A stretch of 64,000 nucleotides of DNA. It comes from Devosia pacifica. GTDB taxonomy: Bacteria > Pseudomonadota > Alphaproteobacteria > Rhizobiales > Devosiaceae. The position numbers and the translations under genes are program-made. Shown here one piece after another: positions 8,220 through 17,259 of the stretch. Under the pieces are notes generated by a model that made no database searches, was not told the origin of the DNA, and saw only the letters and a program-made list of their open reading frames with translations. The DNA lies in the NCBI RefSeq assembly GCF_014652635.1, contig NZ_BMZE01000001.1, positions 487,293 to 551,292 of the forward strand. Direction: 5' to 3'. How positions within the stretch are numbered: the first letter of the stretch is position 1; each line of letters begins with the position of its first letter.

Positions 8220-9443
8220 TCAGCTCACAGCATTGAGCCGGGCGATGATCTCGGAGACCAACCCCTCGACTGCCGGGCGATAGCGCCGCACCTCGTGGTG
8301 CGCCACCTTGAACGCCGGAGCTGGCTCGATGCCGAGGTTTACAGTCAGGTGACCAAGCCGAATCTGTTCGGGGCTGTTCTTGGCGGCACGGAAATCGACC
8401 TCATAACCGAGAATATCCTCGTCGGCCTTGTGGTCGCGCAGCGTGAACTTGATCGAGTTGAGCCACGCCTCGGCCATGTCGGCCGTGATCTTCTGGCCTA
8501 GGAACTGGCGGGTGATCTGCATCAGCTTGACGGTGATGTAGTCGGCGCCGCGCACCTGGTGGATCTGCTTCCAGAGTTCACCAGTCGTGGTGTTGTCGGT
8601 GCCGATGAACACGAACCCGCCATCGGCGATCGAGCCATCGACACCACTTTCACCTGAGGCGACGATCGACACCTCGCTTTCCAGGAGCTGCTGACCTTCC
8701 GTCGAGCCATCGAGCAGCGAGAACGGGATCTTGCGGCTGAGGGCAGCCAAGCCATAGACGGCACGGTTGGCGATCGGATCGAATGGCTTGCCCTCGTTGA
8801 GATTGTCGACGCGGATGAACAGCCCGATCACGCGCGGCGCCATAGGCCGGGTCACCAGGTCTGAATCTTCATAGACCCGCGCCGCAACACCCACCGGCAG
8901 TAGCCGCTCGGAGTTCATGGTCTCGCGGGCATCGATGGCATTCGCCGCCGAGGTGTCATCGACATCAACGACAGCAATTGCCAGCAACTTTTCGCAAGCC
9001 GCCGGTAGCGCCGCGACAATCGGGTTTGTCGTGTCGAGATCAACGCGCCAGGCCGTGCGTCCGCACCAGATGAGCCGAGGCGTCGCGTTCACCTGCGAGG
9101 GAATCGTCGCGATGTCAGCCAGCACATCGACGATATTGGCCGCAGTATCGGCAACCGCCGCCTCTTCCTTCACCCGCACCACCGTGATGTCGGCGCCGGC
9201 ATTGAGACCGGTCAGCTGCGCGTTGATGCCGGCAACAGCATCCGCAAGCAATCCGGTACCAAGCTTTGCCACCATCGCGGTGTCGCTCGAAGAGAGCCGG
9301 ACGGGCGTATCAAGCGGGAACGCCGTGGCATCTGCATCTTCGGAAGTTTCGATAAGAAGTGCCTTGGAAAAGTCGGCGCCGAGAACCGGTACCGGCTCAT
9401 CGGCCGGGCGCGAAAAGGTCATGCCGAAAACCGGTGCGGTCAT
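8220..9443 (-). CDS. FI: phage tail sheath protein (P2 FI type)
   Basis: This 407-residue protein matches the contractile sheath family. It has an N-terminal GADFSKALLIETSEDADA strand, an internal ITVVRVKEEA segment, and a C-terminal ADYITVKLMQITRQFLGQKITADMAEAWLNSIKFTLRDHKADEDILGYEVDF domain, the part conserved in all sheaths (also in type VI secretion). It contracts to drive the tube through the envelope. A minus-strand intrinsic terminator sits just upstream, so this gene may begin a separate FI-FII-E-T-U-X-D operon, as in P2. Confidence 0.93.
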   Translation of the reverse strand: MTAPVFGMTFSRPADEPVPVLGADFSKALLIETSEDADATAFPLDTPVRLSSSDTAMVAKLGTGLLADAVAGINAQLTGLNAGADITVVRVKEEAAVADTAANIVDVLADIATIPSQVNATPRLIWCGRTAWRVDLDTTNPIVAALPAACEKLLAIAVVDVDDTSAANAIDARETMNSERLLPVGVAARVYEDSDLVTRPMAPRVIGLFIRVDNLNEGKPFDPIANRAVYGLAALSRKIPFSLLDGSTEGQQLLESEVSIVASGESGVDGSIADGGFVFIGTDNTTTGELWKQIHQVRGADYITVKLMQITRQFLGQKITADMAEAWLNSIKFTLRDHKADEDILGYEVDFRAAKNSPEQIRLGHLTVNLGIEPAPAFKVAHHEVRRYRPAVEGLVSEIIARLNAVS

Positions 9444-9477
9444 CGGGTCTCTCCTGTGTTCAGAACTGGAATAGCGG

Positions 9478-9930
9478 TCAAGAAAAAGCCCGGCTCTGGG
9501 GCCGGGCCTTTGTGAGGTGACGATAAAGCCCCGAAGGGCTCATTCGCTGCGGCTCTGGTATCCCCAAAGCCGCCGCGCAGATCTCCGAGCAGAACCATCG
9601 GTTCGACCAGTGCCGATCGAGCGGAACGACCTGGCTAAGAACGATCCCCAGCCAGTCATAGCGGGCACCGATCCAGCCGCGAATGAACATGGCAGCGTGA
9701 TCGGCATCACCGGGCACGGTCACAAGCGTCCAGTGCTCCGGATCGAGCGCCAGGTGCTTCTCCCGCACACCACTATCGCGTGGAGACGACGAGAGGATGA
9801 TCACTTCGCCCGGCAACGTTTCGGAATCGCCGACGACAAGCTCGCAATGGCTATAGGCGCCACACGTCCACCAGCGGATAAGCTTATCGAACCAGTCGCC
9901 GTCGGCTTTGTAGAACGCGAGGGTGATCAC
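9478..9930 (-). CDS. permuted papain-like (NlpC/P60/YiiX-type) peptidase
   Basis: Starting at a GTG (9928-9930) that overlaps the upstream stop as GTGA, the 150-residue product has a conserved AYSHCELVV motif (possible catalytic His), then a late RWFCSEICAAALGIP motif (catalytic Cys) between segments with YDWLGIVLSQ. This is the permuted His-before-Cys order of YiiX/DUF830-like papain-fold enzymes. In phages such proteins may cleave peptidoglycan peptides or act in tail-tip entry. It lies after the fibre genes and before the sheath. It could be the only cell-wall enzyme of this prophage. Confidence 0.7.
   Translation of the reverse strand: MITLAFYKADGDWFDKLIRWWTCGAYSHCELVVGDSETLPGEVIILSSSPRDSGVREKHLALDPEHWTLVTVPGDADHAAMFIRGWIGARYDWLGIVLSQVVPLDRHWSNRWFCSEICAAALGIPEPQRMSPSGLYRHLTKARPQSRAFS
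9483..9507 (-). terminator. intrinsic terminator before the sheath operon
   Basis: Read on the minus strand, GCCCGGC and GCCGGGC pair as a 7-bp stem (9488-9507, loop 6) followed by five T residues (9483-9487). It overlaps the last codons of the papain-like gene and lies 40 bp before the sheath start. P2 also splits V-W-J-I-H-G and FI-to-D into separate late operons. Confidence 0.65.
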
Positions 9931-10349
9931 GGCGCCAGCACCTCTTGCGCGCGGGCCTCGGTCATCAGCTCTTGCTGCACGAGGTATCCCATTCCGGCCG
10001 TGAGGTTCGGATCGCCGAGCTCGATATAGGCGAGCCGCGGATCGTTGATGATCGCGAACCAATCCTCGATCACGAGGTCGGTTTTGGCCGCCTGGCGAAT
10101 ACCAATGCGCTCTTGTGGCGTGAAGCGCATGAGGAATAGCGGCGTGTCGATGCGAACCGGGTCTTTCGTTGTCGGCAGCTCAGGCGGTGCCTGCCATCCG
10201 CCCTCGCCGTCCGATACCCAGCCCGGGCCGACCTCGTCTGACGCAAAGACGCTGGCACCGGGAAACATCGACTGCGCGGCTTCGACGCTTTCAGCCTCGA
10301 TGACGTTATCAACGACGCCGTTGCTATCTTGGTCGATTGCTACTCGCAT
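9927..10349 (-). CDS. fibre-region protein, possibly tail fibre assembly
   Basis: This 140-residue protein begins MRVAIDQDSNGVVDNVIEAES and has a SDGEGGWQAPPE linker typical of proteins encoded just after tail fibres. A helical FTPQERIGIRQAAKTDLVIEDWFAII segment follows, shared with phage fibre-associated proteins. I infer a fibre assembly or baseplate accessory role from position (1-bp junction with the fibre-tip gene, GTGA overlap with the peptidase). No catalytic motif is seen. Confidence 0.55.
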   Translation of the reverse strand: MRVAIDQDSNGVVDNVIEAESVEAAQSMFPGASVFASDEVGPGWVSDGEGGWQAPPELPTTKDPVRIDTPLFLMRFTPQERIGIRQAAKTDLVIEDWFAIINDPRLAYIELGDPNLTAGMGYLVQQELMTEARAQEVLAP

Positions 10350-11080
10350 CAGACGCCGCCTTTCAAAACACGGATGATCACACGGCCATCGCCGCCTTTG
10401 CCTGCGTTTTCATTGCCAAACGAGGCACCGCCTCCCCCTCCCGGTGTCTCGCCATTGGTTGTCCCTCGCGTGCCGACGCGGGTTGTATTGTTCACAACAG
10501 TGTCGCCAGCTTGTCCGCCAAACATAGTTTCTTTCTGGCCATTGTATGAACCACTGCCTGTTACGTATCCGGGACCTCCACCGCAAAATACAAAGGACGT
10601 TTGTTCGCTTGAACTGAAGTAGGCGTCGACAAACTCAACCATTCTTCTCAATTTTTGAGAAGACGCGCTCTGAAAGTAAGCCTGGGAAGCACTTTCAACG
10701 TTGGCAATATATCCGTTGTTGTAGCTACCGCCTGCCCCGCCGTTCATGACTAGGGGCCCGAAAGACGTTATTCCCCCCGTTGATCCAGCAACGTAGGTTC
10801 CCGCCGCGCCGCCAGCGCCCACTTGAACAGTTTCGCTAGCTTCCAAATCTCGCGCAAAAAACCTAATACGCGCGTAGGCTCCAGGGCTGCCTCCCCATGC
10901 GTAGTAATTACTGCCAGCATACTTGCATCCGCCGCCGCCAGCGGCCCACATTTCGACTTCAACAACGTCCCAATCCTCGACACCATCGGGCTTGGTCCAA
11001 GTGCCAGAGGTATCGAACTGCTGTTGATCAATGACGCCGCTGCCGCCGCCGCCACCCATAAGCTCAGACAGATTGGCCAT
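10349..11080 (-). CDS. glycine-rich tail fibre tip / adhesin-like protein
   Basis: The 243-residue product opens MANLSELMGGGGGSG, then has a QFDTSGTWTKPDG strand (the F-x-x-S-G-T-W-T-x-P motif that precedes glycine-rich caps of fibres). Three or more polyglycine blocks follow (AAGGGG, AGGAAG, GGGGGAS). Polyglycine sandwich tips bind host receptors in T-even-like gp38 adhesins. The AT content is higher than in neighbouring tail genes, as is common for exchangeable receptor-binding genes. It directly follows the main fibre gene. Confidence 0.75.
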   Translation of the reverse strand: MANLSELMGGGGGSGVIDQQQFDTSGTWTKPDGVEDWDVVEVEMWAAGGGGCKYAGSNYYAWGGSPGAYARIRFFARDLEASETVQVGAGGAAGTYVAGSTGGITSFGPLVMNGGAGGSYNNGYIANVESASQAYFQSASSQKLRRMVEFVDAYFSSSEQTSFVFCGGGPGYVTGSGSYNGQKETMFGGQAGDTVVNNTTRVGTRGTTNGETPGGGGGASFGNENAGKGGDGRVIIRVLKGGV

Positions 11081-12276
11081 CAGGCGATACTCCCAGCAGT
11101 GACGCGCCAGGTGCTGCCGACATAGGTCAGCGACACGATGCGCAAATCTTCATCGATCACGAGGTTTTCCGAGAGCCCGGCAATGGTCTTGCCGTTGCGG
11201 TTGATGGTGACGAGGTTGGCGCCAACCCGCGCCACCTGCACTTCCGTGCCGGTAGATGGATTTGACGGCAGCGTCGCGGTGCGGGCTGCAGCATCCGACA
11301 TCACCCATGCCCGCTGACCCGGCACCAGGGTGACGTTCGTCGACACCTGCGTTGCAGCGATCGGCGCCTTGGTCGCAAGGCTGTTGAGCACTGTCGTCGC
11401 GAAGTTCGGATCGTTGCCGAATGCCGCGGCGAGTTCGTTCAGCGTATCGAGCGCACCAGGCGCACCGCTGATGAGAGCATTGACCGCATCGGCGATCAGC
11501 GTCTCGACCTGGCTCCTCGTGTAGGTCTCGCTCTTTGGATAGAACGAGGCCGGGTCGAACAGAGCCGCTGCAGCAGCCGAGGCCGCCGCTTCGTTCCGGA
11601 ACGTCTCCGCCGCGTTGCGATAGGTCAGTGTCTCGCTGCGCAGCGCGGTCACTGCCGCCTTGTCAGCCGCGACCGTTTGTTTATCGGCGGTGACAGCGGC
11701 ACGGTTCGCCGCAACCTCAGCTCGCGCCGTCTCCACGCGATCAAGCATCGCAAGTTGCGCGGCCGTCGAGCCCGCAAGCGCCCCGATGTCCCAATCGTCA
11801 TGCTCAAGCCCGTCACCGCTCGTGGCGACAACCTGAACCTGCAGTTCTCTCGTCGTCCGATTATACGGCGCCATCAGCTTGACGACCGCCCAATCGTCGA
11901 CCGAGCCGCGCCGCTGTACCGACAGCATCGGACTGGGCGTGAACAGCTCGCTTTGCACACCGGCATCGGTCACGAAGGTGATGTTCGCGCCCTCGCTGAG
12001 CGTTGCCGGCGTGCTGCTCGACACCACCAGAAAGCCGAGCTCGAGCACCTGCCCCAGCTTTTCGAAGGCTGGCGCCAGAACCACATCGATGCGGGTGAGC
12101 CCTTGGCGGGTGACGGTGTCGACCGCCTCAAGCCAGGAGGCACGCAGTTGCTCGACGACATGCAGGCGCCCGTCGAGCCGTGCAAAGATCGGATTGAAGT
12201 AGTCAGCACTGAGGATCGTGCCGTTCTTGCCGTCCCGCATTGCCGGCAGGTTCGGGCTTCCGAACTCGATGGCCAT
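11080..12276 (-). CDS. tail fibre protein
   Basis: This 398-residue protein has an N-terminal domain (FGSPNLPAMRDGKNGTILSADYFNPIF) that could attach to the baseplate. A long alanine-rich coiled-coil follows (RVETARAEVAANRAAVTADKQTVAADKAAV, about residues 175-235), then the SFYPKSETYTRSQVETLIADAVNALISGAPGALDTLNELAAA motif, a hallmark of phage fibres (P2 gpH, Mu). The end is a beta-rich tip. It is a trimeric fibre by analogy. It is encoded between the large baseplate/fibre protein and the glycine-rich tip. Confidence 0.88.
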   Translation of the reverse strand: MAIEFGSPNLPAMRDGKNGTILSADYFNPIFARLDGRLHVVEQLRASWLEAVDTVTRQGLTRIDVVLAPAFEKLGQVLELGFLVVSSSTPATLSEGANITFVTDAGVQSELFTPSPMLSVQRRGSVDDWAVVKLMAPYNRTTRELQVQVVATSGDGLEHDDWDIGALAGSTAAQLAMLDRVETARAEVAANRAAVTADKQTVAADKAAVTALRSETLTYRNAAETFRNEAAASAAAAALFDPASFYPKSETYTRSQVETLIADAVNALISGAPGALDTLNELAAAFGNDPNFATTVLNSLATKAPIAATQVSTNVTLVPGQRAWVMSDAAARTATLPSNPSTGTEVQVARVGANLVTINRNGKTIAGLSENLVIDEDLRIVSLTYVGSTWRVTAGSIA

Positions 12277-12282
12277 ATGGCG

Positions 12283-12435
12283 TTACTCCGCGAGTTTGCC
12301 CGCCGCTGCCAGCTCATCGCGCAGTTCGGGTGAGACCTTGATGGTGCCGGGGCGCAGCTTGAGCCCCGGAAGGTCGTGTTTTTCGATAAGCGTGACGCTC
12401 ACCAGCCCGGTCTCGGGCTGTTGTGATTTGGCCAT
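12283..12435 (-). CDS. 50-residue tail-region protein, unknown
   Basis: A short gene fills the gap between the fibre gene and the large fibre/baseplate gene. Its product begins MAKSQQPETGLVSVTLIEKH, continues LPGLKLRPGTIKVSPELRDELAAAGKLAE and stops at TAA (12283-12285). The pattern resembles the small DUF2635-like proteins found among contractile-tail genes, and the 67-residue product at 17644-17847 has a similar length and composition. No function is known. Confidence 0.65.
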   Translation of the reverse strand: MAKSQQPETGLVSVTLIEKHDLPGLKLRPGTIKVSPELRDELAAAGKLAE

Positions 12436-12465
12436 GGCCAATGATCTCCGATTGACGAAAGTGGG

Positions 12466-14658
12466 TTAGCTGATCGCGACGTCGACGCGTTCGAGCACCA
12501 GGAATGGGAAGGCCGGCGCCTGCCGGCTCCCCGAGATCGCGATCTTGTAGCTGGTGATCGGCGTGCCGGTATTGAACGAGAACCGTACCCGCTTGGTGCC
12601 GAGGATATCGTCCTCGACCACTTCCGCCGACGCGGTCGTCGTTGTCGCGTACCCGGCCCCGCGCTTCAGCGTCACCGTCAGATCCTGGTCCGGATCGTCC
12701 GGGCTGTAGTTCGTGAGGTGAAGGTCAACGACGAAGTTCTGCTTTCCGGCCGCAAGAATTCTTGCGGTCGAGAGGTGTTCGATCGTGTCCCCGACGCGGT
12801 GAAGCGTGATGAGATCCGCACCAAGCTTGAGCGAGGGTTGCAAGTCGGAGGTGCCGACAAACACCGCGCGCAGCTCAAGAGTATCAGGCTCGTCGTCGAG
12901 GAAGCCGTGATCGTAGAGCGTGTACCAGTGCCCGGCCTTGCGCGCCTCAAGGTAGATCTGCGTGCCTTCCGGCTCGATCACGTCCGTGCCCCAGCTGATG
13001 TCGGAGATCCCGCCAGCAAGGGTCACCGTACCGAGGGCTACCTCGGTACGGGTCCGATCGAACTTGTTGGCATAGAGCTTAAGCTTCACGTCCCTCGTGG
13101 CATCGGTCGATACCCACGCCCCATCCTGGCCATAATAGAACTGGCCTTCGGTCGAGCCGGCTTCGGCCACGGTGATCTTGTGGCCACCCTGGGTGATAAA
13201 GACGAAGGCATAGAGCTGGCCAGCTTCGAGAAGCGTCGGCTGGATCGCCGCCACCGTTTCGCCGCCCCCGATTAGGTTGGCACGCGCCACGGTGACACGG
13301 TTGATCACCGCATCGAGATCCGGCTTGCCGTCCTTTGTCTTGGTCACCAGCACCGTCACGTCGCCGCTGGCGTCGAGCTCGGCGAGGAAGAACCCAAGCT
13401 GCGACATGACGAAGGTGCGCGGCGCCAGAACGGTTTGCGACAATTGTGCACCGGTATGGGTGGTAACCGGCCCCGGGACAGTCACATACGTCGTGACGTC
13501 CTTGTACTCTTTTGTGATGTAGTAGTAGCCGCGGGAGCCGTCAGCCAACGTGATGCCTCGGCGAACCTTCCTCCCCGCATCAAGCTGCCTGTTGACGTAG
13601 TCCGCCATGAAGCCCTGATACTTCACCTCCTTCCTGCTCACGACCGCCTTCTGGGTGTCGGCACCCTGCGTCTGATAGGACGACATGGTGATCGTCCCGC
13701 TCTCGCCAAGCACCTCGAGCATCACCTTAGGAGAGTAGCTCGGCTGGATCCAGTCGGCCTCGTAACGCTTGACCTTGGGGTCTGTCGGGTTGAGGAGGCT
13801 CAGTGCCCGCGTGGCAGTGACCGAAGCGAACCCGAGGCCGTCGCCTGCAATGGTGTGGCCGCTTGCCGAGGCCGGATCGGTCTCGTCGGCATCGGTGAAC
13901 TTGTCGGAGCCATAGTCGTAATAATCGTCCGGCAGGTTCACCCGCTCCTTGATCCGCGCCAGATCGAGCTGCATTGGCAGCAGCTCCTCGCGGTCGAGCT
14001 TGTCTTCGGTGCGATCGGCAATATTGGCAAGCTGCGTGGTGAGGGCGCCGATCTGCGGTTCGGCGCGCTTTCTGAAGTTGTCGAGGTCGATCAGTCGCTC
14101 GGCATGCCGCTTCAGCGAAGGCAGCCGGGTCTCCTCATGCATCTTGACCGACTGAATGCCGGACGTGCTCATCAGCACCGTGGCGACAAGAATGGCGCCA
14201 GGTGGAATGGTCGGCACCTGCGGATCAATATTCTCGGTGCCGACAACCTTCGACACGCCACCGAGCCGCACGGTGCGCATCGGCACTGCCTGCGGCTCGA
14301 CCTCGTCGCTGTCGGCATCGATCAGGAAGTCGCGTTCCTCGACCCGGTCGTTCACATCGTCCTGACCGGACGCGACAATCGCGATGTACCTGCGGTGATT
14401 GATCGGCAGGTTCTCATAGAGATTGATCGGCGCGGGTTCTGAGACGGCATAGACCCGACCCTCGTTGAAGAAGGCACCGGGTCCAACAGACACACTGGTT
14501 ACCGTCGCGGCAGCGACCTGCAAACCGGCATAGCGCGCGTCGCTGGTGACAGCTTCGCGCACGATCCGGTCGAGCGAGGTGCGCGCGATCGTCTCGATGC
14601 CATTGAGGTCGGCTGGATCGAGCTCCTGGCGGTCGCGAAAGACGACGAGCTGTTCCAT
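12466..14658 (-). CDS. large baseplate/tail fibre-attachment protein (DUF4815-like)
   Basis: This 730-residue protein starts with FRDRQELDPADLNGIETIARTSLDRIV. It has a VGPGAFFNEGRVYAVSEPAPINLYENLPINHRRYIAIVASGQD region resembling DUF4815 N-terminal domains of tail-associated proteins, then a coiled-coil (residues ~190-235) and a large beta-rich remainder. Its stop/start junctions couple it to gpI (1-bp overlap). I infer a structural fibre or baseplate-adaptor role; the family name is tentative. Confidence 0.7.
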   Translation of the reverse strand: MEQLVVFRDRQELDPADLNGIETIARTSLDRIVREAVTSDARYAGLQVAAATVTSVSVGPGAFFNEGRVYAVSEPAPINLYENLPINHRRYIAIVASGQDDVNDRVEERDFLIDADSDEVEPQAVPMRTVRLGGVSKVVGTENIDPQVPTIPPGAILVATVLMSTSGIQSVKMHEETRLPSLKRHAERLIDLDNFRKRAEPQIGALTTQLANIADRTEDKLDREELLPMQLDLARIKERVNLPDDYYDYGSDKFTDADETDPASASGHTIAGDGLGFASVTATRALSLLNPTDPKVKRYEADWIQPSYSPKVMLEVLGESGTITMSSYQTQGADTQKAVVSRKEVKYQGFMADYVNRQLDAGRKVRRGITLADGSRGYYYITKEYKDVTTYVTVPGPVTTHTGAQLSQTVLAPRTFVMSQLGFFLAELDASGDVTVLVTKTKDGKPDLDAVINRVTVARANLIGGGETVAAIQPTLLEAGQLYAFVFITQGGHKITVAEAGSTEGQFYYGQDGAWVSTDATRDVKLKLYANKFDRTRTEVALGTVTLAGGISDISWGTDVIEPEGTQIYLEARKAGHWYTLYDHGFLDDEPDTLELRAVFVGTSDLQPSLKLGADLITLHRVGDTIEHLSTARILAAGKQNFVVDLHLTNYSPDDPDQDLTVTLKRGAGYATTTTASAEVVEDDILGTKRVRFSFNTGTPITSYKIAISGSRQAPAFPFLVLERVDVAIS

Positions 14659-15905
14659 TAAACGGTCTCCACGATTTGGCCGGCATAGAGCGCACCGGCG
14701 CGGCGCTGAACGCCGGCCGTCACGGCAGCGACGGTCCTGGTGTTGATGAGGATGCGATCCGATAGCCGCTTGGCGGAACGGATCGCGCTTTTGGTCAGGT
14801 CAAGCTCGGGACGCCCGCGCGCCATCAGATAGCCGGCGACATGGCCACGCACCGCGAATGGGTGCCGGCGATAGCGCAGCTCGACAGTGATCTCCGCCGT
14901 GTGGTGCGGCATGCCGAGCCGCCCGACCCCGACAAAGGTGGTGGCGCCACGTCGCCGAAGCGGACGCGATGGATCAAAGATGTAGGTGCGCCGATAGACA
15001 CGCTCCTTGGCCCGCGAGCGTTGCAGGAAGCCGGTGAACCGATTGGCACCAGGATAGGCACGTCCGAGCATGGCCGTTCTGCGAACGCCACGCTCGCGCA
15101 CCATATCGGCGACGACATTGATCGGCGTGATCGATGGATGCACCATTCGGCGTGCGAGACGATCATCACCCGGCACCTCGAGAGACTGCCGCGTGTGAAT
15201 CGAGTAAATCCGGCGCGGCGCCGTCGAGGTCAGGGCAAAGACCTTGCGATTGCCCACCGGGGCATAGTGGTTCGGACGCGCCCTGCTCTTCTGGCGCAGG
15301 TCGATCCGTTCCTCGATCTCGGCGGTCCTGGTTTCGTGCCGGCGCTCGAGCACCGTGAGTTCAGTCTCCGTGCCCTTGTCCCAGATGAAGGCGCGCGGCA
15401 GTGCCCGGAAGAACGCATCACTCGGCATCGGGAAGTGCCGTTCGACATAGCCCCGGCGTGTTCCCAGGAAAAGACCCCTGGCCTGCCCCCGTGACCGCTG
15501 CGGATAGATCCGCAGCTGGGCATAGCGCGCGAGGAACGCCGCTCGCTGTTCCGGCGTGGTGTTCGGTGACAGGAACGTCTTGGCCGGCGGCACGATCACG
15601 TCGCGCAGCCGGGCATCCGTCAACGCGATCGCATTCTCAAGTCCGCGCCGCGTACCCTTCAGGCGATGCAGACGCGGCGCACGGTCGATGACCTCGCGCT
15701 TTCGCTCTTCGCTCCAGTCCGGGCTCCAGATATCGACCGAGCGCTCGAAGGCCAGAAAGTTCAGCAGATGCGGCGGGCAAGCCCAGGGATCCTTGAACCG
15801 GCGCACGAGGTCGACGTCGAGATCGTCCCAGCGTTCGCCTGATGTCTGTTCAAGTGAGCGCTCAAAGGCCGTACTGTTCGTCGGCAGGATTGTCTGGAAC
15901 GACAT
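14658..15905 (-). CDS. I: phage tail protein I with long C-terminal extension
   Basis: The first ~150 residues match P2 gpI: ILPTNSTAFERSLEQTSGERWDDLDVDLVRRFKDPWACPPHLLNFLAFERSVDIWSPDWSEERKREVIDRA, then the HRLKGTRRGLENAI motif. gpI is a baseplate wedge component beside gpJ. The usual length is 180-220 residues, so the ~200-residue arginine-rich C-terminal part is an extension. It perhaps forms the attachment for the fibre encoded next. Confidence 0.85.
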   Translation of the reverse strand: MSFQTILPTNSTAFERSLEQTSGERWDDLDVDLVRRFKDPWACPPHLLNFLAFERSVDIWSPDWSEERKREVIDRAPRLHRLKGTRRGLENAIALTDARLRDVIVPPAKTFLSPNTTPEQRAAFLARYAQLRIYPQRSRGQARGLFLGTRRGYVERHFPMPSDAFFRALPRAFIWDKGTETELTVLERRHETRTAEIEERIDLRQKSRARPNHYAPVGNRKVFALTSTAPRRIYSIHTRQSLEVPGDDRLARRMVHPSITPINVVADMVRERGVRRTAMLGRAYPGANRFTGFLQRSRAKERVYRRTYIFDPSRPLRRRGATTFVGVGRLGMPHHTAEITVELRYRRHPFAVRGHVAGYLMARGRPELDLTKSAIRSAKRLSDRILINTRTVAAVTAGVQRRAGALYAGQIVETV

Positions 15906-15983
15906 CTTTTTACCTTCATCCTCGACTCTTCACCGCAAAGCGCGCACATAGATTGTTGCCGAGCCGGTTGGAGTGTTTCGGAT

Positions 15984-16348
15984 ATGGACGACTACGACAG
16001 ACGGCTACTGCTGCTCGAACAGCGTCTCATTGGCCTAGAGCGCATGCGCGCGAACAGGATGCCGCAACCGCGCAAGCCATGCGGTCAATCGCCGGGCATG
16101 GGCAGGCGCAGCTGGAACGCAGTACCGAACTGGCGGCGGCTGTGTCAGCAGCGTTGGCAGACATTGCTGCCCAGACCGGTGCCGATAAAGTCCAGTTGGT
16201 GCGCAGCCTCGAGGCACATCTGGTAACCCAGAGCCATCTTTATCCCGATCGGGACTATACCCTCGTGCGCCGTTTGATCTGCGCCCTCGACGAGCGCCCT
16301 GGTGCTCCCGAGCATGATGCACTCCCGGAACTGCCCGAGACTGTCTAG
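15984..16348 (+). pseudogene. small helical cargo gene with an apparent -1 frameshift
   Basis: Behind a GGAG site, the ATG at 15984 opens MDDYDRRLLLLEQRLIGLER. The rest of a coherent helical protein (REQDAATAQAMRSIAGHG, QLERSTELAAAVSAALADIA, YTLVRRLICALDERPG) is in the -1 frame and ends at TAG 16346-16348. One missing base near 16040 would restore a ~121-residue gene. It lies alone on the plus strand between gpI and gpJ, as the other cargo genes do. It is either a decayed gene, a sequencing error, or a programmed shift (no classic slippery site seen). Confidence 0.5.
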
Positions 16349-16353
16349 TCATC

Positions 16354-17259
16354 TCAACCGTCATGCGTCGTTACCCGAACGTCCATGGCCTGCAGCACCG
16401 CAACTTCGCCATTGCCGCGCGCCAGATCGACAGCCGGCGATACCAGAGTCACCCTGTCGACCATGGAACGCTGCGCGGCGCCGATAATGGCCGATCTCGG
16501 CATGTCACGAGATGGCGTCCGCCGGTCAGCGACCGCCTTGAGGATCGCCTCTTCGATCTCGGCCTTGACTGCCACCGGATCCGGGCCAGGCTGCACGTAA
16601 GCGTCGAGCGAGATCGAGAACGGATGGTTCGTGACCGACCGGACCGAGACCATGTCAGTGATCGGCTTGATGTCATCGCGGTTGAGATGCCGGCGCACGG
16701 CATCGACAAGTTCGGCCGAGGCACTACCGTCCCCCTCGCGGGACTGGATGGCCACCTGCACTTCGCCCGGTGCCGGCGACCAGACATCAGCATTGAGCAC
16801 ACGCGGATCAGCATTGAGCGCGTGAAAGACATACGCCCCGTGCGGCCCCGCCGCAGCGAAGGCTTCGGGCGCCAGCAGTGCCCGGCGCCGCAGCTCGGCA
16901 TCGCTTTCCATCACCGCCGGCTGGCCATTCTGCGCCGGCGTGATCACCCGGCGAGACAAGCCATAGAATGCGGCCAAATGTTCCAAGTCCGAACCGATGG
17001 CGAACGCCACCATGACGGCGCGCACCGCATCATTGAGTGCAGCCCGGACCAGCAGCTCGCGATAGGAGTCGGCGCGCTCGAGGATGGCGGCCGGATTGCC
17101 GACCAGCTGGTCGACATCCCAGTCGATACCCTCGGCCGCAAACAACGACTTCAGCCGCGCCAGCCGTTCGGCCAACACCGTGTCGAGATCGAGCGCCTTG
17201 ATCGCAAATGGCGGCGGAAAGCGTGACAGGTCGAGCGTCGCAGCAGAAAACCGCGTCAT
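16354..17259 (-). CDS. J: baseplate assembly protein J
   Basis: This 301-residue protein of the P2 gpJ family has the DLSRFPPP start, AVMVAFAIGSDLEHLAAFYGLSRRVITP and ESDAELRRRALLAPEAFAAAGPHGAYVFHAL motifs, and the VEVAI-like GEVQVAIQSREGDGSAS strand. gpJ forms baseplate wedges with gpW and gpI. It overlaps the gpW stop by 4 bases (ATGA). Confidence 0.93.
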   Translation of the reverse strand: MTRFSAATLDLSRFPPPFAIKALDLDTVLAERLARLKSLFAAEGIDWDVDQLVGNPAAILERADSYRELLVRAALNDAVRAVMVAFAIGSDLEHLAAFYGLSRRVITPAQNGQPAVMESDAELRRRALLAPEAFAAAGPHGAYVFHALNADPRVLNADVWSPAPGEVQVAIQSREGDGSASAELVDAVRRHLNRDDIKPITDMVSVRSVTNHPFSISLDAYVQPGPDPVAVKAEIEEAILKAVADRRTPSRDMPRSAIIGAAQRSMVDRVTLVSPAVDLARGNGEVAVLQAMDVRVTTHDG

